A stretch of 56,381 nt of DNA from Pseudoxanthomonas taiwanensis (GTDB lineage: Bacteria > Pseudomonadota > Gammaproteobacteria > Xanthomonadales > Xanthomonadaceae): contig NZ_PDWK01000010.1 of the NCBI RefSeq assembly GCF_010093135.1, positions 1 through 56,381 of the forward strand, read 5' to 3'. Every line of letters starts with the position of its first letter. Position 1 is the stretch's first letter. Below, piece after piece: positions 44,547 through 53,161 of this stretch. The notes under the pieces were generated by a model that was not told where the DNA came from, did not search any database, and saw nothing but the letters and a program-made list of their open reading frames with translations. Made by a program: the position numbers and the translations under genes.

Positions 44547-44586
44547 TCCGCGCCGTACTGCCGGGGCAGGGCCATGGCGCTTGCGG

Positions 44587-44605
44587 AATGAGATCGATTC
44601 GCATT
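44587..44605. promoter_or_regulatory. Fur-box-like dyad upstream of the siderophore receptor
   Basis: AATGAGATCGATTCGCATT is a 19-bp imperfect dyad, AATGnGA-N5-TCnCATT. It is close to the ATGAGAAT-type Fur sites of xanthomonads and pseudomonads. It sits in a locally AT-rich spot about 265 bp upstream of the receptor start and just after the broken small gene. The distance is long, so the promoter may also lie here. The bases 44606-44869 between hold no other recognisable gene or riboswitch. Confidence 0.6.
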
Positions 44606-44869
44606 TAATGCGTGCAGCAGCGCCACCCAGGACGGCCGCACGGACCCGCACCCGCCGATGCAGCGCGGGGAAAGGCGAGGCACTCCAAGGCAGCAGGCTG
44701 CACAGCCCGGCACCGGACGCATGAGCGGCCGGCCGGGGCGCTTCCGCTGCCGCCACCGCCATGCCACTGGTCCATGCCGCCCATGCCTGAAGCCGCCATC
44801 GCAGTTGGCTTGCGCGGGCGGGGCCGTGGCCCGGCGGCCGGCCTCCCATGTCCTTCCCGGAGTCGTCAC

Positions 44870-47029
44870 ATGAGTCCTCGCTGCAACCCGTCGTTTCCCG
44901 TCCCGATGCCTGCCCCCCGCCGCCGCACCCTTGCCGCGTGGGTGGCGATGGCCGTCGTGCTGGCCGCGCCCGCCGCGTCCGTGCTGGCCGGGGAGAGCGG
45001 CGAGCCGGCCGCCACCGAGCTGGACGCGGTCCTGGTGGTCGCGCAGCGCGCCAGCCGCGTCAGCAACGGCGCGACCAACCTGGACCTGGAGATCAAGGAC
45101 ACGCCGCAGTCGATCAGCGTGGTGTCCAGCGAACTGATGCGCCAGTTCGGCGCCAACAGCGTCAACGACGCGCTGCGCCTGGCCACCGGCGTGCGCGTGG
45201 ACGAATGGGAAACCAACCGCACCAGCTACAGCGCGCGCGGCTTCGATATCCTCAACACCCAGATCGACGGCGTCGGCATGCCCAACAGCTGGGGGATCGC
45301 CACCGGCGCGATGGATACCTTCGGCTACGAGAAGGTCGAGGTGATCCGCGGCGCCAACGGCCTGCTGACCGGCGTGGGCAACGCCGCCGGCACGATCAAC
45401 TACGTGCGCAAGCGCCCGACCAACCATGCGCAGGGCATGTTCGGCCTCAGCTACGGCTCGTGGAGCACGATGCGCGCCGAGGCGGACTACTCCACGCCGT
45501 TCACCGCCGACGCCACCTGGGCCGGCCGCGTGGTGGCCGCGCACGAGGACGGCGATTCCTGGCTGCGCGCCAACAGCAACCAGCGCGACTTCGTCTACGG
45601 CGTGGTCGATGGCCAGGTCGGCGAGAACGGCACGCTGGCCATCGGCTACTCGTACCAGCGGGCGAAGTCCGACGGGATCATGTGGGGCGCGCTGGTGTTC
45701 ATGGACAGCGACGGAACCCAGAACGAATGGCCGCGCGATGCCACCACCACCCAGGACTGGACCTGGTGGAACACCACCAACCACACCGCCTTCGTCGAGT
45801 ACACACACCGCCTCGGCGACGCCTGGCAGCTGAAGGCCGCCTACAACTACCGGCGCGCCACCGGCGACGAGCGCATGTTCTATGCCTATGACGGGCAGGG
45901 CACGGGGCTGGAGCCTGGCACCGGCCTGGGCCTGGTCGGCTATCCATGGGGCGGCGACGACGAATCGACCGCGCACCTGGGCCAGGTCAGCCTGGATGGC
46001 ACGTTCGAGCTGTTCGGGCGCGAGCAGCAGGCGATGGTCGGCGTGTCCCTTTCGCGCAGCGAAGCGATCAACCACGAGCGCACCGCCGACTTCTCCTCGC
46101 CGGCCTGGGGCCCGCTGCCGCCGTTCCCGTACCCGACCGAAGCGATCCCGGAACCGGCCTGGAGCGAACGGTCGCAGTACTCGCTGCTCAACCAGCGCCT
46201 GGCACGCGCGTTCGGCGCCACCCGCATCTCGCTGACAGAACGCCTCAACCTCATCGTCGGCGCCAACCACGCGCGCTACCGCCGCGACGGCTGGTCCTAC
46301 GACCTCGGCTTCGACCAGACCACCAGCCATACCAGCCCCTATGCCGGCCTGACCTTCGACTTCAGCGACCACGTGCTGGGCTACGTCAGCTATTCGGACA
46401 TCTACCAGCCGCAGGACCAGGTCGACGCCAACGACCGCTACCTCGATCCCAGCAAGGGCGTGAACTACGAGGCCGGCATCAAGGCCGAATGGCTGGACCA
46501 GCGCCTGCTGACCACCGTGGCCGTGTTCAAGGCCGACCAGCAGGGCCTGGCCACGCCGACAGGCCAGTACAACCAATACGGCCAGAGCATCTACGCGCCG
46601 GTGGACGTGGAAGCCCGCGGCATCGAGCTGGAAGCGGTCGGCCGGCTCACCGACAACCTCGACCTGGTGCTGGGCTATACCGCGCTCAAGCTGGATGGCC
46701 TCAACGGCGATGACACCTATCCGTGGGTGCCGCGGCGCTCGGCGAACCTGGTGCTGAGCGCGCGTGCGCCCGGCTACGCGCCGCTGTCCTATGGCATCGG
46801 CGGGCGCTGGCAGAGCGAGGTCTCCAACGTCGAAAGCAGCGGCCTGCGCGTGCGCCAGGACAGCTACGCCGTGGTCAATGCGTTCATGGCCTGGGACTTC
46901 CTCGACAACGCCAGCCTGCGCCTGAACGTCAACAACGCGTTCAACGAGAAGTACATCAACACCCTGCGCTACAGCGGCTACTACGGCGCGCCGGCCAACT
47001 ACAGCGTCACCCTCGACTGGCGCTTCTGA
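44870..47029 (+). CDS. TonB-dependent siderophore receptor (FhuE/FoxA-like)
   Basis: A 719-aa outer-membrane gated channel. The signal peptide is R-R-R-T-L-A-A-W-V-A-M-A-V-V-L-A-A. The plug domain has the K-D-T-P-Q-S-I-S-V-V motif and the R-G-F-D-I / V-E-V-I-R-G-A-N-G-L-L-T-G-V-G-N motifs. The barrel ends with a terminal aromatic (D-W-R-F), and a TonB-box-like segment follows the signal peptide (L-D-A-V-L-V-V-A). The best label is hydroxamate/coprogen-type siderophore receptor (FhuE-like), ligand unproven. It is followed by DUF3649, PepSY and DUF3325 genes. Confidence 0.9.
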   Translation: MSPRCNPSFPVPMPAPRRRTLAAWVAMAVVLAAPAASVLAGESGEPAATELDAVLVVAQRASRVSNGATNLDLEIKDTPQSISVVSSELMRQFGANSVNDALRLATGVRVDEWETNRTSYSARGFDILNTQIDGVGMPNSWGIATGAMDTFGYEKVEVIRGANGLLTGVGNAAGTINYVRKRPTNHAQGMFGLSYGSWSTMRAEADYSTPFTADATWAGRVVAAHEDGDSWLRANSNQRDFVYGVVDGQVGENGTLAIGYSYQRAKSDGIMWGALVFMDSDGTQNEWPRDATTTQDWTWWNTTNHTAFVEYTHRLGDAWQLKAAYNYRRATGDERMFYAYDGQGTGLEPGTGLGLVGYPWGGDDESTAHLGQVSLDGTFELFGREQQAMVGVSLSRSEAINHERTADFSSPAWGPLPPFPYPTEAIPEPAWSERSQYSLLNQRLARAFGATRISLTERLNLIVGANHARYRRDGWSYDLGFDQTTSHTSPYAGLTFDFSDHVLGYVSYSDIYQPQDQVDANDRYLDPSKGVNYEAGIKAEWLDQRLLTTVAVFKADQQGLATPTGQYNQYGQSIYAPVDVEARGIELEAVGRLTDNLDLVLGYTALKLDGLNGDDTYPWVPRRSANLVLSARAPGYAPLSYGIGGRWQSEVSNVESSGLRVRQDSYAVVNAFMAWDFLDNASLRLNVNNAFNEKYINTLRYSGYYGAPANYSVTLDWRF

Positions 47030-47060
47030 TCGACCACGCTCCCCACGGAACCACGCAGCC

Positions 47061-47372
47061 ATGTCCGCCACGTCGATCCGTTCCCGCCATCCACGCCTGC
47101 AGCTTGCCGCGCGGGTCGGTGCCGGCGTGGTGGGCGGCTATGTCTTCGCCTGGGGCTTCATTGCCGCTGGCATGGCGTTGATGTTCAAGGCCGGGATGGA
47201 ATTCCACGATGCCGAGTTCGTCGCCAGCGCGCTGGGCCTGCTGCTGTGGCTGGCGGTGCTGCTGGGCGTGGTGGCCGGGCGCCGCAATCCGGCCTGGGCC
47301 TGGCTGGGGCTGCTCGGCGGCGGTGCGCTGCTGGCGGCGCTGGGCTCGTTCGTGCAATCGACGATGGCCTGA
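47061..47372 (+). CDS. DUF3649-type small membrane protein
   Basis: A 103-aa inner-membrane protein with three helices (V-G-G-Y-V-F-A-W-G-F; L-G-L-L-L-W-L-A-V-L-L-G; W-L-G-L-L-G-G-G-A-L-L). Length, helix pattern and position between a siderophore receptor and a PepSY protein match DUF3649, which recurs in iron-uptake operons. Its function is probably accessory to ferric-siderophore processing. Confidence 0.75.
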   Translation: MSATSIRSRHPRLQLAARVGAGVVGGYVFAWGFIAAGMALMFKAGMEFHDAEFVASALGLLLWLAVLLGVVAGRRNPAWAWLGLLGGGALLAALGSFVQSTMA

Positions 47373-47384
47373 AGGAGACCACGC

Positions 47385-49073
47385 ATGTTCCAGAACTTCC
47401 GCCAGGCCATGGCATGGCTGCATACCTGGTTCGGCCTGGTCCTCGGCTTCGTGCTGATGGCTGCGTTCTTCTTCGGCGCCCTGTCGGTGTTCGACCGCGA
47501 GATCGACCGCTGGGCGCTGCCGGCCACGCGCTTCGAGCCGCAGCCCATGCCCTCGTTCGAACGGGTGCTGCGGCCGGCGTTCGAGCGCCTGCAGCCGGAT
47601 CCGGCCCTGGTCGAGGCGATGCGCCCGCGGGTGGATGGGCCGATGCCGGAACGCTTCGACCGCATCGCCTACTGGAGCGCCTACACCACGCATCGCGATC
47701 CGGTGTTGGCGATCTACGCCGGCTGGGAAGTGCCTGGCGCCAGGGACCCGGACGAGCAGCTGTACGCGCTGGGCACGATCGATCCGCGTGACGGCTCGGC
47801 GCTGCGGGACGACCAGCTGAAGATCGGCAGCGGGTTCTTCTACCCGATGCACTACAGCCTGACCGTGGACTGGAAGAACCTGGGTTTCTGGATCGTGGGC
47901 CTGGCCGCCATGGCGATGCTGGCGGCCCTGGTCAGCGGCGCGGTCATGCACCGCAGGCTGTTCCGCGAGCTCTTCACCTTCCGCCCCGACCGTGCCCGCC
48001 TGCGCAGCGTGCTGGACCTGCACAACCTCACCGGCGTGGTCGCGCTTCCGTTCCACTTCTTCTTCGCCTTCACCGGACTGCTGATCTTCGCTTCGACCTA
48101 CTACTTCCCGGTTGGCCACACCCAGCTGCACGACCTGCACGAGTTGCACGAGAAGCACGAGGCCGCCGCACTGGGCCTGCCGCACGGCCGTTCCGGCGTG
48201 CCTGCGGGGCTGGCCAACGTGGATGCGATGGTGGCCGAGGCGCAGCGACGCTGGGAGGCGCGGGGCATGGCCGGCGATGTCGGCTTCCTGGTGCTGCAGC
48301 ACGTGGGCGATGCCAACGGCTACGTCAGCGTGTACCGCGCCGGCACCGACCGCATCGCCCTGGTCGGGCAGGGCATCCACTTCAAGGCCGATACCGGAGA
48401 GCTGCTGCGCGAGGATCCGCCGGCCACGCCGGCGGCGCGGGTGGCGGAGTTCCTCACCGGCCTGCACCTGCAGCATTTCCGCCACTGGCTGCTGCGCTGG
48501 CTGTACGTGCTGGGCGGACTCAGCGGGGCGGCATGCATCGCCACCGGCTTCCTGTTCTTCGTGGAGAAGCGCAAGCGCCAGCATGCCGCGCGCGGCAGCC
48601 AGGGGGCGCGCATCGTCGACGCACTGGCGGTGGCCGCGGTGACCGGCATGGTCCTGGCGACCCTGGGCATCCTGGTGGCCAACCGCGTGTTGCCGGAAGA
48701 CCTGCCCGGGCGTGGCGACTGGGAGCGCTGGGCGTTCTGGGGCACCTGGCTGGCTTCGCTGGTGCATGCCGCCTGGCGCAGCGCGCCGGTGGCGCGCGGA
48801 CTGCCCAATCCGGCCTGGCGCGAGCAGGCCTGGGCGATTGCGCTGCTGGCCGTGGCCGCGCCGGTGCTGAACTGGATCACCACTGGCGACCACCTGCTGC
48901 GCACCATCGGCCAGGGCTACTGGCCGGTGGCGGGCGTGGACCTGTCGCTGCTGGCGGCCGCGGCGATTTCCGCTTCCGTCGCAGTCCGTCTTGGGCGCAA
49001 GGCCCGCCCTGCCGCGGCCGCAGCCGCGCTGCGTGGGGCCGCGGCCGGGCAGGGGGAGGCGGTGCATGCCTGA
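47385..49073 (+). CDS. PepSY-associated TM protein (PiuB-like)
   Basis: A 562-aa inner-membrane protein with four main helices. The first is W-L-H-T-W-F-G-L-V-L-G-F with a conserved His; another conserved region is L-R-S-V-L-D-L-H-N-L-T-G-V-V-A-L-P-F-H-F. PepSY segments lie in the periplasmic loops. The family is implicated in reductive release of iron from siderophores, and the conserved histidines may bind haem. GAAGGAG is a strong ribosome-binding site upstream. It is the third gene of the iron operon. Confidence 0.87.
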   Translation: MFQNFRQAMAWLHTWFGLVLGFVLMAAFFFGALSVFDREIDRWALPATRFEPQPMPSFERVLRPAFERLQPDPALVEAMRPRVDGPMPERFDRIAYWSAYTTHRDPVLAIYAGWEVPGARDPDEQLYALGTIDPRDGSALRDDQLKIGSGFFYPMHYSLTVDWKNLGFWIVGLAAMAMLAALVSGAVMHRRLFRELFTFRPDRARLRSVLDLHNLTGVVALPFHFFFAFTGLLIFASTYYFPVGHTQLHDLHELHEKHEAAALGLPHGRSGVPAGLANVDAMVAEAQRRWEARGMAGDVGFLVLQHVGDANGYVSVYRAGTDRIALVGQGIHFKADTGELLREDPPATPAARVAEFLTGLHLQHFRHWLLRWLYVLGGLSGAACIATGFLFFVEKRKRQHAARGSQGARIVDALAVAAVTGMVLATLGILVANRVLPEDLPGRGDWERWAFWGTWLASLVHAAWRSAPVARGLPNPAWREQAWAIALLAVAAPVLNWITTGDHLLRTIGQGYWPVAGVDLSLLAAAAISASVAVRLGRKARPAAAAAALRGAAAGQGEAVHA

Positions 49074-49440
49074 TGCCCTCCTGCATGCCGCAACCCTGCT
49101 GGCCTGCGTGGCCGGCATGGGCTGGCTGGCGCTGGCCATGGACGTGCACGCGCGCCAGGCCTGGGGCAGGGCGCTTGGACCGGGTGCTGCGCGACTACTG
49201 CGGGTGCTGGGCGGCACGGCGCTCTTCGTCGGCCTCCTGCTGGCCCTGGCCGCCGACCACGCCAGCATGGCGGTACTGGTCTGGGTGATGGCCCTGGCCG
49301 GTGCGGCGCTGGCGGTGGCGTTCGCCCTGGCCTGGCGTCCGCGCTGGTTGCGCTGGCTGGCGCCGTGGATCGGCGTGGCGGTCAGGACCCCTGCAGCATC
49401 AGCTGCCAGTAGCCGACGTCGATCCAGCGGTCCTGCTTGA
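49066..49440 (+). CDS. DUF3325-type small membrane protein
   Basis: A 124-aa protein with four hydrophobic segments (A-T-L-L-A-C-V-A-G-M-G-W-L-A-L-A-M; L-F-V-G-L-L-L-A-L-A; A-L-A-G-A-A-L-A-V-A-F-A). The family assignment rests on size, topology and its place after PepSY. GGGAGG precedes the ATG, which overlaps the PepSY stop by 8 bp. The last ~19 residues (Ala/Ser/Arg-rich) are read from the antisense of the convergent acetyltransferase gene, an overlap of 59 bp, so the native stop may have been lost. Confidence 0.7.
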   Translation: MPDALLHAATLLACVAGMGWLALAMDVHARQAWGRALGPGAARLLRVLGGTALFVGLLLALAADHASMAVLVWVMALAGAALAVAFALAWRPRWLRWLAPWIGVAVRTPAASAASSRRRSSGPA

Positions 49441-49879
49441 AGCCGACCTCGCGGAAGCGGGCCACGTTGCGGAAGCCCAGGCGCTCGTGCAGGGCCACGC
49501 TGGCGGGGTTGGGCAGGGCAATGCCGCCGATGGCGGTCCGCATGCCGTCCGCGCGCAGCTGCCCGAGCAGGGCCGAGTACAGCGTCCGCCCGATGCCGCG
49601 ACCGGTGCAGGCCTGGTCGAGGTAGACCGTGGTTTCGACCGAGTAGCGGTAGGCACAGCGGCCCCTCCAGCGCGAGGCGTAGGCATAGCCGCGGACCGCG
49701 CCGGCTTCGGCAGCCACCAGCCATGGCAGGCCGGCCTCGAGGGTTTCGCCGATGCGCGTCCGCATCTCCGCCGCCGATACCGGCGCGGTCTCGAAGGTGA
49801 TGCAGGTGTCGGCGACGTAGGGGTTGTAGATCGCGGCGATGGCCGCGGCGTCCTCTGGCGTGGCACTGCGGATCTGCAT
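49382..49879 (-). CDS. GNAT acetyltransferase, phosphinothricin/methionine-sulfoximine type
   Basis: A 165-aa N-acetyltransferase. The N-terminus I-A-A-I-Y-N-P-Y-V-A-D-T-C-I-T-F-E and the Y-R-Y-S-V-E-T-T-V-Y-L-D block are characteristic of the Pat/YncA subfamily. The acetyl-CoA loop is G-R-G-I-G-R-T, followed by H-E-R-L-G-F-R-N. Likely substrates are glutamate-analogue amines such as methionine sulfoximine; true specificity is unknown. Confidence 0.85.
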   Translation of the reverse strand: MQIRSATPEDAAAIAAIYNPYVADTCITFETAPVSAAEMRTRIGETLEAGLPWLVAAEAGAVRGYAYASRWRGRCAYRYSVETTVYLDQACTGRGIGRTLYSALLGQLRADGMRTAIGGIALPNPASVALHERLGFRNVARFREVGFKQDRWIDVGYWQLMLQGS

Positions 49880-49939
49880 GGGGGCTCCGTGTCGGGGCGC
49901 GTCGCGGCGATGCTAGCGCGCGATGCGGCCGGATGCGGG

Positions 49940-50320
49940 CTAGGCGTGGATCAGCCGGCCACCGGCGAAGGCCCAGTTTTCCCAGGTGGTCTCCTTGAAG
50001 CAGACCATCACCTGCTCCGGATCCAGGCCTTGCGCTTCCAGCCGCTGCATCAGGTCGGCCAGCAGCTTCTTCTTCACCTTCACGCTGCGTCCGGCCGACC
50101 ACAGGATCTCTATCAGGACGAAGTCCTCGCCGCGCGGCGAGGACAGGTCCGGATAGCTGGGGTCGTAGCGGAAGTCGGCCGCTTCCAGCTCCAGCACGCG
50201 CTGGAAGCGGTCGGTTTCCGGAACCCCGGAGGCGACCAGGGCGGCGTGCACGGCATCGAGCAGGCGGGTCTTGAATTCCGCGCTCTTGGGCTTGCGGACG
50301 GTGGCGGTCACCCGTGACAT
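49940..50320 (-). CDS. Tautomerase-family small protein
   Basis: A 126-aa cytoplasmic protein resembling the Tautomerase_2 family (R-K-P-K-S-A-E-F-K; I-E-I-L-W-S-A-G-R-S-V-K-V-K-K-K-L-L; V-M-V-C-F-K-E-T-T-W-E-N-W-A-F). These are MIF/4-OT-like folds, though the catalytic Pro1 is not at the N-terminus here. Function unknown. Confidence 0.78.
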   Translation of the reverse strand: MSRVTATVRKPKSAEFKTRLLDAVHAALVASGVPETDRFQRVLELEAADFRYDPSYPDLSSPRGEDFVLIEILWSAGRSVKVKKKLLADLMQRLEAQGLDPEQVMVCFKETTWENWAFAGGRLIHA

Positions 50321-50394
50321 GGCGGTGCTCCTAGTGGGGGATGCGGGCAGCATACGTCCGCCATGTTCCGGTGGCGGAACGGCGGACCGGCGCG

Positions 50395-51154
50395 CTACAG
50401 GCCGCCGGTGACCGCAAGCACGCTGCCGGTCCCGCAGGACGCCTGCGCGGACAGCAGCCAGGCCACCGCCGCGGCGACTTCCTCCGGCTGGCCGGGACGC
50501 TGCATCGGGATGCGCGCGGCGACCCGCGCCGCGCGCCCGGGTTCGCCGGCGTGCGCGTGGATGGTGGATGGTGGTGTCGATGGTGCCCGGTGCCACCGCG
50601 TTGACGTGGATGCGGTGTGGCGCCAGTTCGCGCGCCAGGCCCACGGTGAGCGCTTCCAGCGCGGCCTTGGAGGCGGCATAGGCCACGTATTCGCCGGGGG
50701 AGCCGGTGCGCGCGGCCACCGAGCTGATGTTGACGATGTCCGAGCGTGCCTGGCGCCCGCGCCAGCGCCGCGCGGCCTCGCGGCACAGGCGCACCGGCGC
50801 GGCCAGGTTCACCGCGAGGATGCGTTCCAGGTCGGCGTCGTCCAGCGCCTCGATCGGGCCCAGCCGCCCGGTCACGCCGGCGTTGTTGACCAGCGCGGCC
50901 ACCGGTCCCAGTGCCTCGGCGGCATCGAACAGCCGGGGCGCGGCATCGGCGGCGGTGACGTCCAGGCGCAGCGCCCGGCAGCTGCGCGCGGACGGATCCA
51001 GCGCCGCCTGCAGCGCGGCCGCTTCCGCATCCGGGGACGAATGGGTGAACAGCACCGCATGGCCGCCGGCATGCAGCCGTTCGACGACGCAGCGGCCGAT
51101 GCCGTGGCTGCCGCCGGTGACGATCGCCACCGGACGCGTGTGGGAAGGGCTCAT
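50395..51154 (-). pseudogene. SDR-family oxidoreductase broken by a 7-bp tandem duplication
   Basis: The N-terminal part in one frame shows a complete SDR core: G-G-S-H-G-I-G-R, N-N-A-G-V-T, N-I-S-S-V-A-A, Y-A-A-S-K and N-A-V-A-P-G-T-I. At 50558-50571 the motif TGGATGG is present twice in tandem. Removing one copy restores T-I-H-A-H-A-G-E-P-G and the expected SDR C-terminus (P-E-E-V-A-A-A-V-A-W-L-L-S; V-L-A-V-T-G-G-L), giving an in-frame 250-aa protein. It is therefore a recent frameshift. The start overlaps the upstream acetyltransferase stop (ATGA). Confidence 0.85.
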
Positions 51155-51660
51155 GCCTCGACCTCCGGGGCCGGATCCGTGGATGGCGTGCCGCCTGCCT
51201 CGACCGGCGGCAGCTCGCATTCCATCACGATGTTGCAGCGGGCGTACCGGGGGTGCGGGCCGCGGTGCACCGCGCGGAAGCCGAAGGCCTCGTAGAGGTG
51301 GATGGCGGCGCCCAGGCGCGTGTTCGAAAACAGGCGCACGCGCCTGGCGCCCAGCTGGCGCGCCCGCTGCAGCGCCGTGGCCAGCAGGATCCGGCCCCAG
51401 CCCTTGCCGCGTTCGCCGGCGGCCACGGCCATGCGCGCCAGCTGCATCACCCCGTCCTCCTCGCGCAGCAGCGCGCAGGCACCGATGACCTCGCCGCGGT
51501 TGCTGAGGGTCAGGATCGAGCCGCCCTCGCGCACGATCCGCATCGGGTCGCGTGCCAGCGCGCGGTCGGCTTCCTCGAGCCGGAAGTACTCGCCGATCCA
51601 GGCTTCGTTGAGGCGGATGAAGTCGGCGGCATGCTGTTCGTTGTCGTAGTGGATGCGCAT
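51151..51660 (-). CDS. GNAT-family acetyltransferase
   Basis: A 169-aa acetyltransferase. The acetyl-CoA loop is G-E-R-G-K-G-W-G-R, and L-Y-E-A-F-G-F-R-A-V-H-R-G marks the C-terminal strand. The N-terminus N-E-A-W-I-G-E-Y-F-R-L-E-E-A-D is typical of a PanZ/ElaA-neighbour group of GNATs. Substrate unknown. Its stop overlaps the SDR start, so the two are translationally coupled. Confidence 0.83.
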   Translation of the reverse strand: MRIHYDNEQHAADFIRLNEAWIGEYFRLEEADRALARDPMRIVREGGSILTLSNRGEVIGACALLREEDGVMQLARMAVAAGERGKGWGRILLATALQRARQLGARRVRLFSNTRLGAAIHLYEAFGFRAVHRGPHPRYARCNIVMECELPPVEAGGTPSTDPAPEVEA

Positions 51661-51681
51661 CGGAACTCCATGGAGCGGGGG

Positions 51682-51813
51682 TCATCCGCACAGCGCGGTG
51701 GTCCAGGCGCCCAGCCAGGCGGCGACCACGCGCGGGTGCAGCCAGGCCGCGAACAGCAGCACGCACGCCACCGAGGCGGCCAGCAGCGCGACGGCGGCGC
51801 GGAGGCGGCTCAT
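51682..51813 (-). CDS. 43-aa single-helix membrane protein coupled to the MFS gene
   Basis: A small protein with one helix (A-A-V-A-L-L-A-A-S-V-A-C-V-L-L-F-A-A-W). Its ATG overlaps the restored stop of the MFS gene (ATGA), and it ends just before the acetyltransferase gene. The tight overlap supports a real gene. No family is recognised. Confidence 0.5.
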   Translation of the reverse strand: MSRLRAAVALLAASVACVLLFAAWLHPRVVAAWLGAWTTALCG

Positions 51814-53039
51814 GCGGCGGCCGGCGCGGGGGAGCGGAGCAGCGGGCGGTCGTCGATCGGCCAGTGCAGGGCGGCGGCGAGCACGCCCAGGGCGATGGCC
51901 AGCAGTCACACCAGGGCGTAGGAACCGGTCGCCTCGAACACGCGCCCGCCCATCCACACGCCCAGGAACGAGCCCAGCTGGTGGCCGATGAACACCAGGC
52001 CGAACAGGGTGCCGAGGTAGCGCAGCCCGAACACCCCGGACAGCACGCCGTTGGTCAGCGGTACCGTGCCCAGCCACATCAGGCCCATGACCGCGGCGAA
52101 GGGGTAGAGCGTCCACGGCCCCGGCGGCAGCAGCACGAACAGGGCGATGGCGACACTGCGCGCCAGGTAGATCCCGGCGAGCAGGTACTTGGGCCGGTAG
52201 CGGCCGCCGAGCACGCCGCAGGCGTAGATCCCGGCCACGTTCGCCAGCGCGATCGTGGCCAGCGCGGCCACCGCCGCCTCCGGCGCCAGGCCGCGGTCGG
52301 CCAGGTAGGCGGGCAGGTGGTTGGCGATGAAGGCCAGCTGGAAGCCGCAGGCGAGGAAGCCCAGGTTGAGCAGCCAGAAGCCGCGATGGCCGCAGGCCTC
52401 GCGCAGGGCTTCGCCCAGCGCCTGCGGGGGAGCGGACTGCGCACCGGCGGCCGGGCGCGGTTCGCGCAGCACCCGCGCCAGCGGCAGCACCAGGGCGAAC
52501 GCCGCGGCACCGGCCAGCAGCGCGCCCTGCCAGCCCAGGCCTTCGATCAGCCCCTGCGTCGCCGGCACCAGCAGGAACTGGCCCAGTCCGCCCAACGCGC
52601 CGGCCATGCCCACCGCCCAGGCCCGGCGCTCGCCGGGCACCTGGCGGCTGACCGCGGCATAGACCACGCCGAACGCGGTCCCGGCCAGGGCCAGGCCGGT
52701 GACCACGCCCGCCGCCAGCACGAACCCGGCGGCGCTGGTGGCGCGGGTCATGCCGTACAGCCCGAGCACGTACAGCACCACGCCGCTGGCGACCACCCGC
52801 CCGGAGCCGTGGCGGTCGGCGACCATGCCCGCCAGCGGCTGGGCCAGGCCCCAGACCAGGTTCTGCACTGCAAGGGCCAGGCCGAACAGTTCCCGCGACC
52901 AGCCGCGGGTCCCGGTGACCGGCAACAGGAACAGGCCCTGCACGTGGCGCAGGCCCCGGGCCAGGCCCATCACCACGCCGGCCGCCGCCACCACCATCCA
53001 CACCCGGGCCCGGCCGGGTCCGGGTTCGCATGCGGTCAT
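51810..53039 (-). pseudogene. MFS transporter with a premature stop (TGG to TGA)
   Basis: A 12-helix MFS permease (G-W-S-R-E-L-F-G-L-A; V-W-G-L-A-Q-P-L-A-G-M-V-A-D-R-H-G; L-L-N-L-G-F-L-A-C-G-F-Q). The frame stops at 51906-51908 (TGA) after E-A-T-G-S-Y-A-L-V. Continuing the same frame gives L-L-A-I-A-L-G-V-L-A-A-A-L-H-W-P-I to a natural stop at 51810. The family usually has Trp at the stop position, so TGG to TGA is inferred; the product loses its last helix. The start at 53039 has a GAGGA site; an ATG at 53066 does not. Confidence 0.8.
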
Positions 53040-53161
53040 GGAATCCTCGGGGATGCGGGAAGTCATGGCGGCGATCCGTGTAAGCTGCGGTTGCCGCCAT
53101 TAACCGTGGTCGGAGCGTCCGGCTCAAACGAGATTTCGGACTACACGCATGCGCTGGAGGA

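Noticed and set aside
44606..44869. Cobalamin riboswitch upstream of the TonB receptor
   Set aside because: Only an isolated GCCACTGG resembles the core; the other conserved boxes are missing, and a Fur-like site fits better.
44612..44869. N-terminal extension of the TonB receptor
   Set aside because: The frame is open upstream, but the residues are Pro/Arg/His-rich and lie before the signal peptide; the ATG at 44870 gives a proper exported protein.
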